A DNA stretch of 64,000 nt from Pinus tabuliformis (lineage: Eukaryota; Streptophyta; Pinopsida; Pinales; Pinaceae), in NCBI GenBank assembly GCA_031772625.1, contig CM062804.1, forward strand, positions 1,023,231,208-1,023,295,207. Reading direction: 5' to 3'. This document shows, piece after piece, positions 32,731 through 44,985 of the stretch; the first letter of the stretch is position 1, and the number at the start of each line of letters is the position of its first letter. Made by a program: the position numbers and the translations under genes. The notes below the pieces were generated by a model. The model saw only the letters and a list, made by a program, of their open reading frames with translations. It was not told the DNA's origin and made no database searches.

Positions 32731-33883
32731 TGTCTATGATTAATTGTGCAAGTTGTTGCTTTATCTAGAAACTATTAATTGAAGAGACCTTCATTCTTGT
32801 TCTCATAGTAGTTTTATGCCATGAGAACCCACTAAGGGTAGATGAAGGTTGAATTATTAACATTAATATCTAGGTGTGCATCGTCAATGTCAACAATTCT
32901 ATTGTTTGATGTTGTTCAATAAGAAAGGCATTGACCTTTTTGGCCTACAAGTATCAACATTCATTATCAAAATGGAAATATCTCCTATTGATAGAATTGA
33001 TGTTTCTTCTTCCCTTCACCAATCAAACTAGGTGTTTCTTTATTATGAGAAACAACTAGAAGCTTAGTGTCTTGGAAGAGATTTAGGAGGGAAGATACAA
33101 GAAGGAAATTGGGAAGAGTTTGAGCTTTTTGTCGATGTGAGAAAGCAAACCTAAAGTATACTTCATGCAAAAGGGTTTGCTTTTGATGTTTAGATGTAAA
33201 AGGTGGCTACATCCTCCATTGGATGGGGCATATTTCCACATCCTGCAATCCCAACCCTCCCCTCCAAATTCGTATTCTATGAGAGAAACATCTAAGAGAT
33301 AACTCACAGTCCTTATGGGAGGAGAAAATTGACATAGAATAACTCATATTGCTTATCAGAGGAGAAAAGTGACATAGTGTGAGGTCTCTTTGATTATTTG
33401 AATTGAGTTCAATTATTTAATTCCTAAAATAGCATATGAAAATTCCATCATGATGACATGAAAAGGGGATTTGGCCCTTCTTCTATATCTACATGCTTCT
33501 ATTTAAAAAAATTCACCAACACTATAGTGGATTCTATTTTTGCTTCAATGACATGGATTGTGATTTTGTTGTCTAGCTGTAAAAGTTGGAACATAATTCC
33601 ACATTGTGCAATATGAGCCCTCTGCAAATATAATTGGAATCAACATCTAAGAGATAAAGGTAATCATCACAACAATCCAAACCCTACGGCTCTTAATAAA
33701 ATTGGCAGTCTATGATAGCAAAGTGCGAGAGCTAACTAGTGTTGCCTATCAAACATGTTATCTCAACAATAAAGGATCTTGATTGCCTTAATTTTATTCA
33801 ACCTTTGACTTCATATTAGCATTGGCATTGGAATTTCAGTGCCTCTCCTCCTCCTCCTCTCAGAGTTTCCTGCATTGTGTGGC
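32731..33883 (+). repeat. Long direct repeat, unit 1
   Basis: It starts TGTCTATGATTAATTGTGCA and ends CTCAGAGTTTCCTGCATTGTGTG. It matches 35145-36648 block by block, with many substitutions and indels. Starting with TG it could be an LTR flanking the 1.26-kb interval to 35144. However, I see no primer site, polypurine tract or target duplication, so I leave it as a direct repeat. No coding signal. Confidence 0.75.
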
Positions 33884-35144
33884 TTTATTAATTCACCAAC
33901 ATATAGTTGTTGAGATAGGAGAGATTACATTTGGGAAAATGGGCTTTTGGTATTAAGAAACTAGTAAACGACATTTTGAACAAATGTGGCAAATGAAAGA
34001 AGCAATTATAGAAACCCATAAAAAATCATTAAAAGTGGAGTAGGAAGAGAATCATTGTGATTTTGAACTCATTTCATAGCAAAATAAGCAAATATCTTTG
34101 TGAAAAAAAGATAGGAACATGAGAAGAAATTTTTGCTAGTTGAGAAAAGAGGTAAAGGAAACAACTTGACCTTTTGAGACATGGTGTGTAGGTATGTGTT
34201 CAACAATGTTAACACAATCTCATCTTAACATGCTTCAAGTTGTTTATGACTACCTAGTTGTTTCGTATATTATAAAATTGTGAGTAGTTTAACAAATAGA
34301 AGTTTAGGCACTAACCATTAGCAACACCTGAAGGTGGGAAACATTAGTTCCCAACTAATGCTACCTTTAAGAAGACATGTACACAATAGTGTTCACAATA
34401 AGTGTTGAGGTATTACAACTTATAGTTGTGGAAGGTTTAAAGCCATAATATGGATGCAGTGTAGATCACATGCAACCTCCTTGGTAGACCTTATGTGCGA
34501 GATCACAATGTCATCTATAATGGATGCTACGCCACTCACAAAGTTGAAAACATGGAAAGGTTTGCTAATTTGGTTTTTCCTTCTACACTTTCCTCTATTG
34601 CCAATCGATATGAGTACATGTAGCCTGCATTATACATATTCACAGAAGAAAGAAGAATGCAAATACCAAAAGGAGAACATGAAATCATACATGTGGTACA
34701 CTATTGTTTTATGTGGTTATATTTGTACAAAAATGGTGGAGAGTGATCATGCTTGAAAAGGTCTCGAAGGGTTACAAATATCAGATACAAAGTTAGGTGA
34801 GTGATCATCCTTAACCGAGTCACCAATGAACTATTGATGACAAGGTAGATAAACTACAAGACATAAAGTACAAAATAAATAACAAACAAATATATTACAT
34901 ATTTGGACTAAATCCAATAGGAACTATGGACAAAGTATGATGAATTTCTCCATGATAAAAATAAATTGTCCCTAATTTCTATTGATCGTGCACTCTTTCT
35001 AGTGAAAGACATCATCGTTTGTAGGAACTGAGCTAGCAAGAATAACCTGATTAGATACTAGAAGAATGGATATTGGAATGGAAGTGCATGGAAGTTGTAT
35101 TTTGTCAATCAATTGTTGAGAAAGAAAGTTATTTTTGTTTCTGT
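33884..35144. other. Interval between the long direct repeats
   Basis: A 100-codon frame on the plus strand (34454-34756) has no recognisable domain and a Leu/Phe/Trp-rich patch. I do not consider it a supported gene. The rest is AT-rich without features. Confidence 0.45.
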
Positions 35145-36648
35145 TGTGTATGATTAATTGTGCAAGTTGTTGCTTGATCTAGAAATTGTTGAGTGAAGAG
35201 AGCTTCATTCTTGTTCTCGCAGTAGTTTTCCCCATGAGAACCCACTAAGGGTGGGTGGAGGTTGAATTATTGACATTAATATCTAGGTGTGCGTCATCAA
35301 ATGTCAACACTTGTGTTGTTCGATGTTGTTCAATAAGAAAGGCATTGGCCATTTTTTCTTACAAGTCATAACATTCATTATCAAAATGACAATATTTCCA
35401 ATGATAGAATCGATGTTTGTTCTTCCCTTGGCTATTCAAACTAGATGTTTCTTGATTGTGATTCAAACTAGCTGTTTCTTGATTGTGAGCAATAGCAAGC
35501 AACTTAGCGTATTGGAAGATATTTGGGAGGGATGTTCCAAGAAGGAAATTGGGAAGAGTTGGAGCTTTGCATGGATGTGAGAAAGAAAACCTAAAGTATA
35601 ATTTATGCAAAAGGGTTTTCTTTTGTTGTGTAGTTGTGAAAGGTGGCTACATCCTCCATTGGATGGAGCAACTTTCCACTTCTTGCAATTCCAACACTCC
35701 CTCTGGAATTGGAATTTTGTGATAGCAGCATCTAAGAGATAACTCATAGTGCTTATCAGAAGAGTTATAATTCATAGTGCTTATGAGAGGAGAAAAATGA
35801 CATAAGTTATTGCAAGGGTCTAAGGGCTCTTTGATGATTTTAATTGTGCTTTTACTACTATTTTTTAAGTGGATGATAGATTGTGCTTTTATTATTATTT
35901 TTTTACTGAATGACATGGATTGTGATTTTATTACTATTTTTTTCTTAGATGACATGAATTGTGCTTTTGTTGTGTAGCTGTGAAAAAATAGGGAGCATAT
36001 TTCCACATGTAAGAGATAATCTAAGTCGTTAGTTGCATAGGAAAGCTCATAGAATAAATCATAGTGTTTATGAGAGGAGAAAATTGACATAAAGAATGGC
36101 AAAGGTGAGCTTGGCTCTTTGATTATTTTAATTAGGTTCAATTATTTAATTCCTAAACTATGATATGAAAATGTCATTGTGATGACATGAAAAAGGGTTT
36201 TGACCCTTCTTCTATATCTACATGCTTCTATTTTAAAAATTGCATTCTATTTTTTGACTGGATGATTTTATTACAACTTTTTTACTTCAATAAAGTAGAT
36301 TGTGCTTTTATTACTATTTTTGGTTCAATGACATGGATTGTGCTTTTGTTGTGTACCTTCGAAAAAAGCTGGAGCATCTTTCTTCCCACATCTAAGAGAT
36401 CATCTGAGCCGTCCGTTGCAAACAAAATTAACCAGCGCTGCAATCCCAGCCCTCCGCTAAAATTGGTTACCTGTGATAGCAAAGTGTGAGAGATAAGCGA
36501 GAGATAAATGGCGCTGCATATCAAACAGGTTATAGCAACGGTCAAGGATGTTGATTTCTTTAATTCGATTCAATTTTTGGAATTCATATTGGCATTGGCA
36601 TTGCAGTGCCTTTCCTCCTCCTCCTCTCAGAGTTTCCTGCATTGTGTG
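35145..36648 (+). repeat. Long direct repeat, unit 2
   Basis: It starts TGTGTATGATTAATTGTGCA and ends with the same CTCAGAGTTTCCTGCATTGTGTG as unit 1. It is about 350 bases longer, partly through a local amplification of GATGACATGGATTGTGCTTTTATTACTATTTTT variants (35840-35980 and 36260-36350). Confidence 0.75.
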
Positions 36649-36773
36649 CTCTAGTCTCGTGAGTCTCGTGCGTTTGGAGCTCCAAATGTTGTGTGTGCGC
36701 GTATGAATGTGGTCTGGTCTCTGTTGTTTCTGTCATGTGTTTGGTGTGCCTGGCTGTATGTGTCTGTCTGTCT

Positions 36774-37010
36774 CTGTGGTGTGCTTGTATTCTCTGAGAG
36801 GTGGAGACAGAGGCCTGCTTGTGTTCCTGTGGTGTGCTTGTATTCTCTGAGAGGTGGAGACAGAGGCCTGCTTGTGTTCCCTGAGAGGTGGAAGCAGGAG
36901 CGCATCAATTATTGAATCAAGACCACTGTGCCCAGGGATCACAGTTAAATGTGGCATCCGAGTCGTTGATAGGTAAATGTGGCATCCGAGTCGTTGACAG
37001 GTAAATGAGG
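36774..37010 (+). repeat. Short tandem repeats (53-base and ~26-base units)
   Basis: Two units of 53 bases starting GTGCTTGTATTCTCTGAGAG (36781 and 36834) are followed by a partial third. Then AAATGTGGCATCCGAGTCGT is repeated with a 26-base step (about 36945 and 36971) and a degenerate third copy. Confidence 0.85.
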
Positions 37011-37299
37011 CATTCCAGTAAATTTATTTTCAAAACTCTTTCAAAATTATGGGTTGTGGGTTGCAAATAAGATTAAGTGAATGAGAGGAATCGATTTGAT
37101 TTTAGAAATTTCATTCCAGTAAATTGATGTTCAGTGTTGTTTGGTTTTTTTTAAATTAGATCTTCCGCATCCTTGGTGAGAGGCGGCAGTATAAATCCCT
37201 ACTTGCAGAGAAATGGAGATATCACGGTTGGATCTTGGGGGTGGCCATCGTGGAATAGTGGCCACTGGGAGCGTTTTTCTGGAGGAGAAATTCTGCAGA

Positions 37300-37600
37300 G
37301 CGTGCGGTTTCTTCATTTTTTAAATCAGATCCTCTGCATCCATGGTAAGCCGGTTTCTTGGTTTTCTAAATTAAATCCTGTGCATCCATGTTTTTTGGTT
37401 TTTAAAATTAAATCCTGTGCATCCATGCTGAGGCGGTTTTCTTGGTTTTGTAAATTAGATCCTCTCAATCCATGTTTCTTGGTTTTTTTAAATTAAATCC
37501 TCTGAATTAGACCCGCTGAATCCATGCTGAGAGGCGGTTTCTGGTTTTTTTTTAAATTAGACCCTCTTCATCCATGCTGAGGCGGCAGCATAGATCCCTC
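37300..37600 (+). repeat. Degenerate repeats of TTTTTAAATTAGATCCTCTGCATCCATG type
   Basis: About seven variants of a 35-60 base unit with TTTTTAAATTA, GATCCTCTG, CATCCATG and GAGGCGGTTTCTTGG. An earlier related block at 37140-37195 has AAATTAGATCTTCCGCATCC and GAGGCGGCAG. No stable coding frame. Confidence 0.7.
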
Positions 37601-37900
37601 GTTGCACAGAAAGCCAGAGAAACCGGGCCTGCCAACGTCAGTGTTGAATATGGCTGGCATCAAGCGTTTTTCTCGGGGAGAAATTCCTGGAGAGTGAAGA
37701 TGTTAAAGATGGAGTTAACGGCGTAAATACACCTTCGTGAGCAATGCCCTAACATGTCTGTCAATGTGGATTCATCCCTCTGAGGTAAACATTTTGTTGA
37801 CTGACTCTGTTAGTTTCGGTGGGTGTTATAAAGTCATTGTCGATTGCACTATGGAGATTCAGAAATGCGAGATTTTTCAGATTGTACTGTACTTCCATAA

Positions 37901-38090
37901 AACTTCTTTCAGATTGCTTCTCTCCTAGCTTTCTATAGGTTCCCTAAATAATATAAGGGATTGTTTCTGCATTAGGTATCTTAGTTTTGCACAGGAACTT
38001 CTTTCAGATTGCTTCTCTCCTAGCTTTCTATAGGTTCCCTAAATAATATAAGGGATTGTTTCTGCATTAGGTATCTTAGTTTTGCACTGA
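37901..38090 (+). repeat. 95-base tandem duplication
   Basis: AACTTCTTTCAGATTGCTTC begins both units (37901 and 37996). They look identical over the rest of the 95 bases up to TTAGTTTTGCA, so this is a very recent duplication. Confidence 0.9.
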
Positions 38091-38639
38091 ACTATTGATG
38101 CACTCTGTTATATTTTCTAGGTTAAGCATATTACATCCAAGGGCCGAGCAACGCTCTTCAGCGATATATTATTTTATCATTCGTAGCGGAAGCCTGAAAC
38201 CTACCTATTATCCAAAATCCTCCCCGGGAGATTGAGAATGAGTAGGTTGAGGAGGTGGGGTTGGATTCGGGAATCGATTAGTCAAAACTACTTCACGGGT
38301 CCTGCTGCCTATTCTCTGGCTCTCTAACTATAGCTTAGATCCCTCTGCTTGCTTATAGCTTAGATCCCTCTGCTTGCTTGTATGTCTCCAGGCGCCCTTC
38401 CATATTTTCGCAATAGCAGCATATAAGAATGTCTGTGTTTATATTTGGATTCAATATGTTTGGATTATATTGAATTTCTGGGTTATGTTGCACTTAAATT
38501 GTAATTTAGTGGCTCAAATTTTCTCAATATTAATGATTTTACCATTTGCACGTCCAGTGGACAAAATATTATGTTCGCTGGCATTAACATTTTGTAACAA
38601 ATCTAAGGTTAGGGTCCTCAAAATATGAGCACGGAGAGA

Positions 38640-38960
38640 TTCGACCCCGAGACCCATGGTGAAAGGTACGAGGGATAAGCGGGCGATATATGGAGCCTGG
38701 GGTTGAGTCTGGTGGGTGGAGTGTTTTATTGGGCATTTCTCATTTCTGGCGGCCGGGCGGTCAGAAAGCGGAAAGCGGACGGGGACCCACCCACGGCGTC
38801 CGCTGCTGCATCTCAGCAAATGGATTGCTGCTGAGCGGTTGGGTCACCGCTCCACCTGCCCTGCAGACGCCCTGCTCCATAAATAGTAGCTTCACCGTTT
38901 TGCTTTTGCATTTTGGGCGGGATGGAGTGCGGTTGGGTATTGAACATCTTCAACCAAAAT
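38640..38960 (+). promoter_or_regulatory. Possible promoter, GC-rich with TATA-like box
   Basis: A locally GC-rich stretch (GGCGGCCGGGCGG, GGACGGGGACCCACCC) stands out from AT-rich surroundings and is followed at 38878 by CATAAATAG. It does not match the repeats elsewhere in the window. No convincing coding exon directly follows. Call rests on composition only. Confidence 0.25.
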
Positions 38961-39361
38961 AAACATGTCCTCTTTTTTATGGGTGGGATATAGATTTAAT
39001 ATTGAAGGGAAACGGAATACAGAGCAGGGATTAAAAAATCGGGATGATAACAAATGTAAAGCATATTTTGTCTCCCCTGTTTGGAGTTTCCGAACTCTGA
39101 CACGGTATATTCAATATTGGTTCATGCGGTTGTCAAAACAAATTATTTAATTTTGACAACGATGTCATTAAATTCAGAGGCTCAGTATCTATTCCAATCT
39201 CACCCACGGCCAAATTAGCCTGATTTTATTTTATGGTATATTCACTCACTCGGGGTTTCCGGTTGGGTTTCTGTGTAATTGCGTTTGACAAGCTCTTTGA
39301 CCTTATGATTTGATTTTTAAATGCTTGCTTTTTCGTAATTGAAACATTGACTTGCTCTTCA

Positions 39362-39550
39362 TTATTTGTTGTTAACAGCTACCCTTTCCTTACCAGTTTT
39401 GAAGGGCTTAATTACACCTCCGTATATTGTTGGAAGGCACAACGGATAGGTTGGGGCTTGCTGGAGAATGTAACCTTGCAATTTCTCCCTTGCGGTGTCC
39501 AGTAGTGGCCTTACCCGGTCTCCCAATGCTGTCTCAGGTAAGGTAATCAT
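39362..39550 (-). other. Candidate exon, unidentified
   Basis: A minus-strand frame reads LGDRVRPLLDTAREKLQGY, then ILQQAPTYPLCLPTIYGGV and IKPFKTGKE. The residue mix is protein-like, and it is bordered by plausible splice signals: ACAG before 39528 and CTG/GTAAGG after 39394, enclosing 135 bases (45 codons). On the plus strand the same DNA ends at an equally good splice donor (39538) leading to a strong acceptor at 39699, so the strand is unresolved. I do not recognise the protein. Confidence 0.3.
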
Positions 39551-39699
39551 TTACTATGTTATAATGTAAGATTGCTATTGTTATAAAGTTATTGCGGAGA
39601 ATAAGGGATTTTATCAAAAATACATATTTAATGAAAAGAATCTTCAGATAAATTCTAATAATTGTTGCTGTTGTTTTTTTCCCTTTTTCTTTTTTGCAG
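39538..39699 (+). other. Candidate 162-base intron
   Basis: It begins CTCAG/GTAAGGTAATC and ends with a long pyrimidine run and TTTTTTGCAG/ATGATAAGG. The signals are strong for a plant intron. The downstream piece can be read SDDKEDMKNVQAC then TAA, like a protein C-terminus, but upstream that frame closes after about 17 codons. Confidence 0.3.
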
Positions 39700-39729
39700 A
39701 TGATAAGGAGGACATGAAGAATGTACAAG

Positions 39730-40335
39730 CATGCTAAGATAGATGAAATATCTACATGTCATGGCAAAAGATATGAATTCATTATGTTATCACGAGCCAA
39801 AACAAACTAGCTTTCATTTATTTTTTATGTTTATTATGTAATTACTCTAAAAACACCATAATAATAAAAAGTACTATTTTGTTTGAAGGGGCTAAAAGCC
39901 CTTTCTCATTGCTCTTGAGGATGGACCATGGCTATCCTCATGAGTTTGTGTCCCTCTCTCCACCTTTTTCATTTACTTTTATTTGTTTATTTTAGAACTA
40001 GATAGTTTTAGTTTAATAGATTGTAGATTAAAAGTGTCAAATAATGCATCAATATAGATAGTTATAACATGTTAATTGAAAATTTAAAATCTTAAATCAA
40101 CTTGAGGTTATGTAAATGCATTTGATTTAGCCAATATTATATTTTTCCAACCATGGGCTTTTGTGATAATTGCACAATTTTTGGATGCTTGTTTAGTGGT
40201 TCAATTTGTGTATGATCAAGTTGTATGTTTTTATTGTATACATTGATTGATGTGTTTTTATATTACTTTGTGATGATGAATTTAAATGCAGAATTTTGTG
40301 TAATGATTGTTGTTTGAGTTTCATTTATATGATAA
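39730..40335. other. Non-coding, AT-rich
   Basis: No gene or repeat identified. Confidence 0.5.
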
Positions 40336-40339
40336 TTGT

Positions 40340-42430
40340 GTTCTACAATGAATGAGTGGCATGTTAATATGTATATTGAAATGTGTGAGAATTTCCTTTA
40401 GGTGCTTGGTGTCTATATTATGTTTGTGCGTCCAAAACTTTTTTGTGTGTGATGACCAAAATTTCATATGTAATGTTCAATGTATCTTTGTGCCTTTACA
40501 ATGTTTTTTGTGTGATGTTCATTATTCGATGTGTATTTGTGATTGTGTATGAGAATGCTTGTTGTTTGGGATTTATTTACATAGTTGTGCATTTACAATG
40601 AATGTGGATGACATGTTTGATATGTACTTTGAAATGTGTGTATTCTTGATTGTATGCATTTCTGATTGTGTTTGTATTATTCATCACTTTTGTTTGTGTA
40701 TTTACAATCTTGCGTGTAATCAAATCTCTCAAGAAATGTTTTTATATGCTTGTGTATTTACAATGTTTTTGAATGTAATGATGAAAATTTAATGTGATGT
40801 TTGAGTACGTGTGTATATATATGTTTAGGCTTTATTTGCATAGTTGTGCATTTACAATGAATGTGAATGACATGTTTGATATGTACTTTGAAATGTGTGT
40901 ATTCTTGATTGTATGCATTTCTGATTGTGTTTGTATTATTCATCACATTTGTTAGTGTATTTACAATCTTGTGTGTAATCAAATCTTAATGAATGTTTAT
41001 ATATGCTTGTGTATTTACAATGTTTGTGAATGTAATGATGAAAATTTAATATGATGCTTGAGTACTTGTGTATCTATATGTTTGGTCTTTGTTTACATAG
41101 TTGTGCATTTACAATGAATGTGGATGACATGTTTGATATGTACTTTGAAATGTGTGTATTCTTGATTGTATGCATTTCTGATTGTGTTTTTATTATTCAT
41201 CACATTTGTTTGTGCATTTACAATCTTGTGTGTAATCAAATCTCTCAAGAAATGTTTATATATGCTTGTGTATTTAGAATGTTTTTGAATGTAATGATGA
41301 AAATTTAATATGATGTTTGAGTACTTGTGTATCTATATCTTTTTTAATGGAAAGATGAAAATTTGATGTGATGCTCGCATATGTTTGAATGTAATTATGA
41401 TTGTTGTTTGATCATGTTGTTTGATCATGTTGTTTGTTTATTTGTCATTTGTTCATTGTGATTGTGTATATGCTAGGATTGTGAGAATTTGTGGCGTAAT
41501 GAGCAAAAATTGATATGGCATCTTTTTGTATTTGCAATATATCTTTGTGTCTTTACAATGCTTTTTGCGATGTTCATTATTTGATGTGTATTTGTGATTG
41601 TGCATGAGAATGGTTGTTGTTTGGGATTTATTTACACAGTTGTACACTTACAATCAATGTGGATGACATGTTTGATATGTACTTTGAAATATGTGTGGAT
41701 TTTCATTAGCATATGGCTTCATTTAGTGTATGCATTAATTTTGTATGTTTGGATATTTACAATCTTGTGTATATGATGATCAAAGTTTGATATGCAATGC
41801 TTGTAATACTTATAATTTTGTGTGTAATAAGACGATTTGATGGGATGTTTGTATGCTTGTGTATTCACAATTCTTTTGATGTTTAAATGTTTGTGTATTC
41901 ATTTTGTGTTCGTATTGTTTCTGTACTTACAATCTTAGTTGTAATGATTAAAACTTGAAAAGTGCTCTTGATTGTGTGTTTGTACTTCTGATTTTATGTA
42001 CATTTCATTGTGTGTTTGTACCCTTGATTGTATGTGTTTGTATTATTGATTGCATGCATTTCTAATTGTGCATTTGTATTATTGATCACATTTGTTGGTG
42101 TATTTACAATCTTGTGTGTAATAAAATATGAATGAATGTTTATGTGTGCTTGTGTATTTACAATGTTTTTGAATGTAATTATGAGAGTCTCATATGATGT
42201 TTGAGTACTTGTGTATTTATATGCTTTTGAATGGAATGATGAAAATTTGATATGATGTTTGCATATCTATAATATTTTTGAATGTAATGATCATTATTGT
42301 TTGATTGGGTTGTTTGCTTATTTTTCATTTTTTCATTGTGATTGTGTATATTCTTGTAATGTGAGAATTTGTGTTAGAATGAACAAACTTTGATATGACA
42401 TCTTCTTTTGTATTTGCAATAATATTTCTT
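40340..42430 (+). repeat. Degenerate ~250-base tandem repeat array
   Basis: The clearest units begin near 40575, 40830 and 41080. They share CATAGTTGTGCATTTACAATGAATGTG, ATGACATGTTTGATATGTACTTTGAAATG, GATTGTATGCATTTCTGATTGTG and TTGAATGTAATGATGAAAATTTAAT in that order. Outside 40560-41340 the units are scrambled and more diverged. Plus-strand frames of 60-85 codons exist because the unit lacks frequent stops in one frame; no known protein is implied. Confidence 0.8.
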
Positions 42431-42760
42431 GAATGATCAAAATTTGATGTCGATTTTCAATTTAAATTTATTGCACAAGAAATTAAATGGGGGGATTGGG
42501 AGAGTGTTGAGTGAAATAGTAATATTATATAAACTATAAGTGAGGGGTAGCTCAAATGAACTTTATTTATTGCATAGGGAAATCACATAGGAGGTGGGAT
42601 TGGGGAAGTGATGAGTGAAATAGTAGTATAACTATAAACTAGGAGTGAGAGGGAGGGGCCAAATGAGCTTCCACCTTCAAGTGGTTGGCCTAGTTAGTAG
42701 AGGATTTGTATCATAAAATTCTCGAAGCCAAGTGAAGTTCTTTTTAAATATAAATTTTTA
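42431..42760. repeat. Block repeated at 43960-44255
   Basis: From CAAAATTTGATGTCGATTTTC through GGGGGGATTGGGAG, ATCACATAGGAGGTGGG and CTTCCACCTTCAAGTGGTTGG to GAAGTTCTTTTTAAAT, the sequence recurs about 1.5 kb further on with scattered changes. Together with the preceding array this marks a larger duplicated module. Confidence 0.8.
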
Positions 42761-42914
42761 TGTTTTTTATTTATTAAATTTTAAATAAAATAAATCACCA
42801 ATTTTAAATAATCAATATAATTGTCCCTTATACCTATATTTAACTTTGTCATTTATTTAAAAATAACTATAATATCCAAACATATAAATATATGAAATTA
42901 TATTTATAATAATG

Positions 42915-42951
<37 letters not shown>

Positions 42952-43022
42952 TTTAAGTTTTTTAAATAATTTTTTATAATATACTATATTAATATTTATT
43001 TATAATTTTTTTATACGTATTG

Positions 43023-43067
<45 letters not shown>

Positions 43068-43069
43068 TG
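42761..43069. repeat. AT-rich with two (TA)n microsatellites
   Basis: Pure TA runs at about 42917-42948 and 43027-43064 within A/T-only sequence. Confidence 0.9.
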
Positions 43070-43960
43070 TTTATATTATGTTTGTACAACGATAAAAATT
43101 TGATATATAATATTCAATGTATTTTTTTGTCTTTACAATGGTTTTTGTGAGGTTCATTATTGGATGTATATTTTTTTATTGTGTATAAGATTGGTTGTTG
43201 TTTGGCTTTTATTTACATAGTTATGCATTTACAATAAATATGGATGACATGTTTGATATGTACTTTGAAATGTGTGTGGATTTTCTTTAGCATATGGCTT
43301 GATTTACTCTCTACATTAATTTTGTATGTTTGGATATTTACAATTTTGTGTGTATGATGATTAAAAATTGACATGCAATGTTCGTAGTATTTATAATTTT
43401 GTGTGTACTAAGAAGGTTTGATGAGATGTTTGTATTCTTGTGTATTTGCAATGCTTTTGATGTTTGAATGTTTATGTATTTCTAATGCTTGTTATGTTAG
43501 TGTAGTTATTGTGTGTTTGTATTGATTATGTAGTTACAATATTATTTGTAATGATTAAAACTTGAATTGTGCTCTTGATTGTGTGTTTGTAATCTTCATT
43601 GTTCTTATTTTTCGTTGTGGGTTTGTACTTTTGATTCTATGTTTGTTTATACTCTTGATTGTATACATTTTTTATTATGTGTTTGTATTCTTCATTGTAT
43701 GCATTTTTTTATTTTGTATTTGTACCCTTGATCAATTTTGTTTTCGTGTATTTACAATCTTGTGTGTAACAAAATATGAAAGAATGTTTATATGCTCGTG
43801 TATTTACAATATTTTTGAAAGTAATGATGAAAATATAAAATGATATTTGAGTACTCGTGTATTTGATATGAGAATTTGTGCGAGAATGAGGGAAATTTGA
43901 TATGACATCTTTTTGTATTTGATATGGCATAACTTTGTATTTGCAATAATATTTTTGTAA
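43070..43960 (+). repeat. Second, more degenerate copy of the tandem array
   Basis: It carries the same motifs as 40340-42430 (CATAGTTATGCATTTACAAT, ATGACATGTTTGATATGTACTTTG, TGTGTTTGTATTCTTCATTG) at lower similarity, and is followed by the repeated block at 43960-44255. Confidence 0.75.
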
Positions 43961-44314
43961 TGATCAAAATTTGATGTCTATTTTCCATCTAAATTTATTC
44001 CACAATAAATTAAATGGGGGTATAGGGAGTCTTGAGTGAACTAGTAATATTATATAAGCTATAATTTGTTGTATAGGGAAATCACATAGGAAGTGGGGTT
44101 AGGGGAATGATAGAGTGAAATAATAGTATAACCATAAATTAGGGGTGAGGGAGAGGGGTCAAATAAACTTCCACCTTCACATGGTTGGCCTAATTAGTAA
44201 ATAATTTATATCACAAAATTCTGGAAGCCAAGTGAAGTTCTTTTTAAATCTAAAGAAAGTATTATTTTATAAATAATTTCAATTTATTCTTTATTCTATA
44301 AATAATAAATATTT

Positions 44315-44600
44315 ATTTTTTTAATACTATTATTATTTATTTAATCAATATTAAAATAATATTTCATATATTATTATTATTATTTAATAGATTATAAAAA
44401 AATTATTTCATAATTTAGAAAATAATAATAATAATAATGTATCTTACATTAGAATTTAGAATTTTAAGTATATTATTTATTATGTATATTCAGTATTTTT
44501 ATTTCATTAATGATACTTTTGATATTTAATTTAAATTTATTTTTTCGATATAAATGTTTTATTTTATTAATATATTATATGAATATTTGATATATTAAAA
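44315..44600 (+). repeat. AT-rich local direct repeat (pairs with 45355-45635)
   Basis: Shared order: TTATTATTATTATTTAATA, TTATTTCATAATTTAGAAAA, AATAATGTATCTTACAT, TATTATTTATTGTGTATATTCA, TTAATATATTATATGAATAT. The second copy runs directly into the start of duplication copy 2, so the sequence near position 1 belongs to the same repeat. Confidence 0.75.
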
Positions 44601-44715
44601 TTTAAATTAATTAACTTTAATGTTAATAATATATAAAAATAATTTTCATGTAATTTTTTATTAATTAAATAAGTTTTTAGTATTAGTAAATAATAATAAT
44701 CAATTAATTTATCAA

Positions 44716-44985
44716 AATTTTCGGAAAAAATCACATAGAGAGTATTTGGTCAACACGTTTCAAACCGGCCAGTGTGGTTCATCTTCAGGACAAGATGAAG
44801 AGACATATCTCAGAGGAGGGTTAAATAAGAACCAAAGCAAGATCTGTCTTCATCTTAAAAACCTGCAAGCATGCCCATTTAAAAGATTGAACCTTGATAG
44901 TAACGACCCTTCCGTGCAGGGTAGTGATATTCAAAACGCGTGGACCAAATACTCTCTGTGTGATTTTTTTCTTAAAATTCTCATG
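44716..44985. mobile_element. MITE-like element with ~45-base inverted ends
   Basis: The left end reads AAATTTTCGGAAAAAATCAC then ATAGAGAGTATTTGGTCAAC. The right end is its near-complement (GTGGACCAAATACTCTCTGT then GTGATTTTTTTCTTAAAATTC). Length about 270 bases, with an unrelated middle. A target duplication is not certain (possible TCA on both sides). Apparent frames inside are by-products. Confidence 0.65.

Noticed and set aside
34454-34756. 100-codon plus-strand frame
   Set aside because: No recognisable motif, AT-rich context, no splice or promoter support.
40352-41776. Repeated plus-strand frames rich in Cys, Phe, Ile and Met
   Set aside because: They repeat with the ~250-base array unit. 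Composition follows the TG-rich DNA and resembles no protein.
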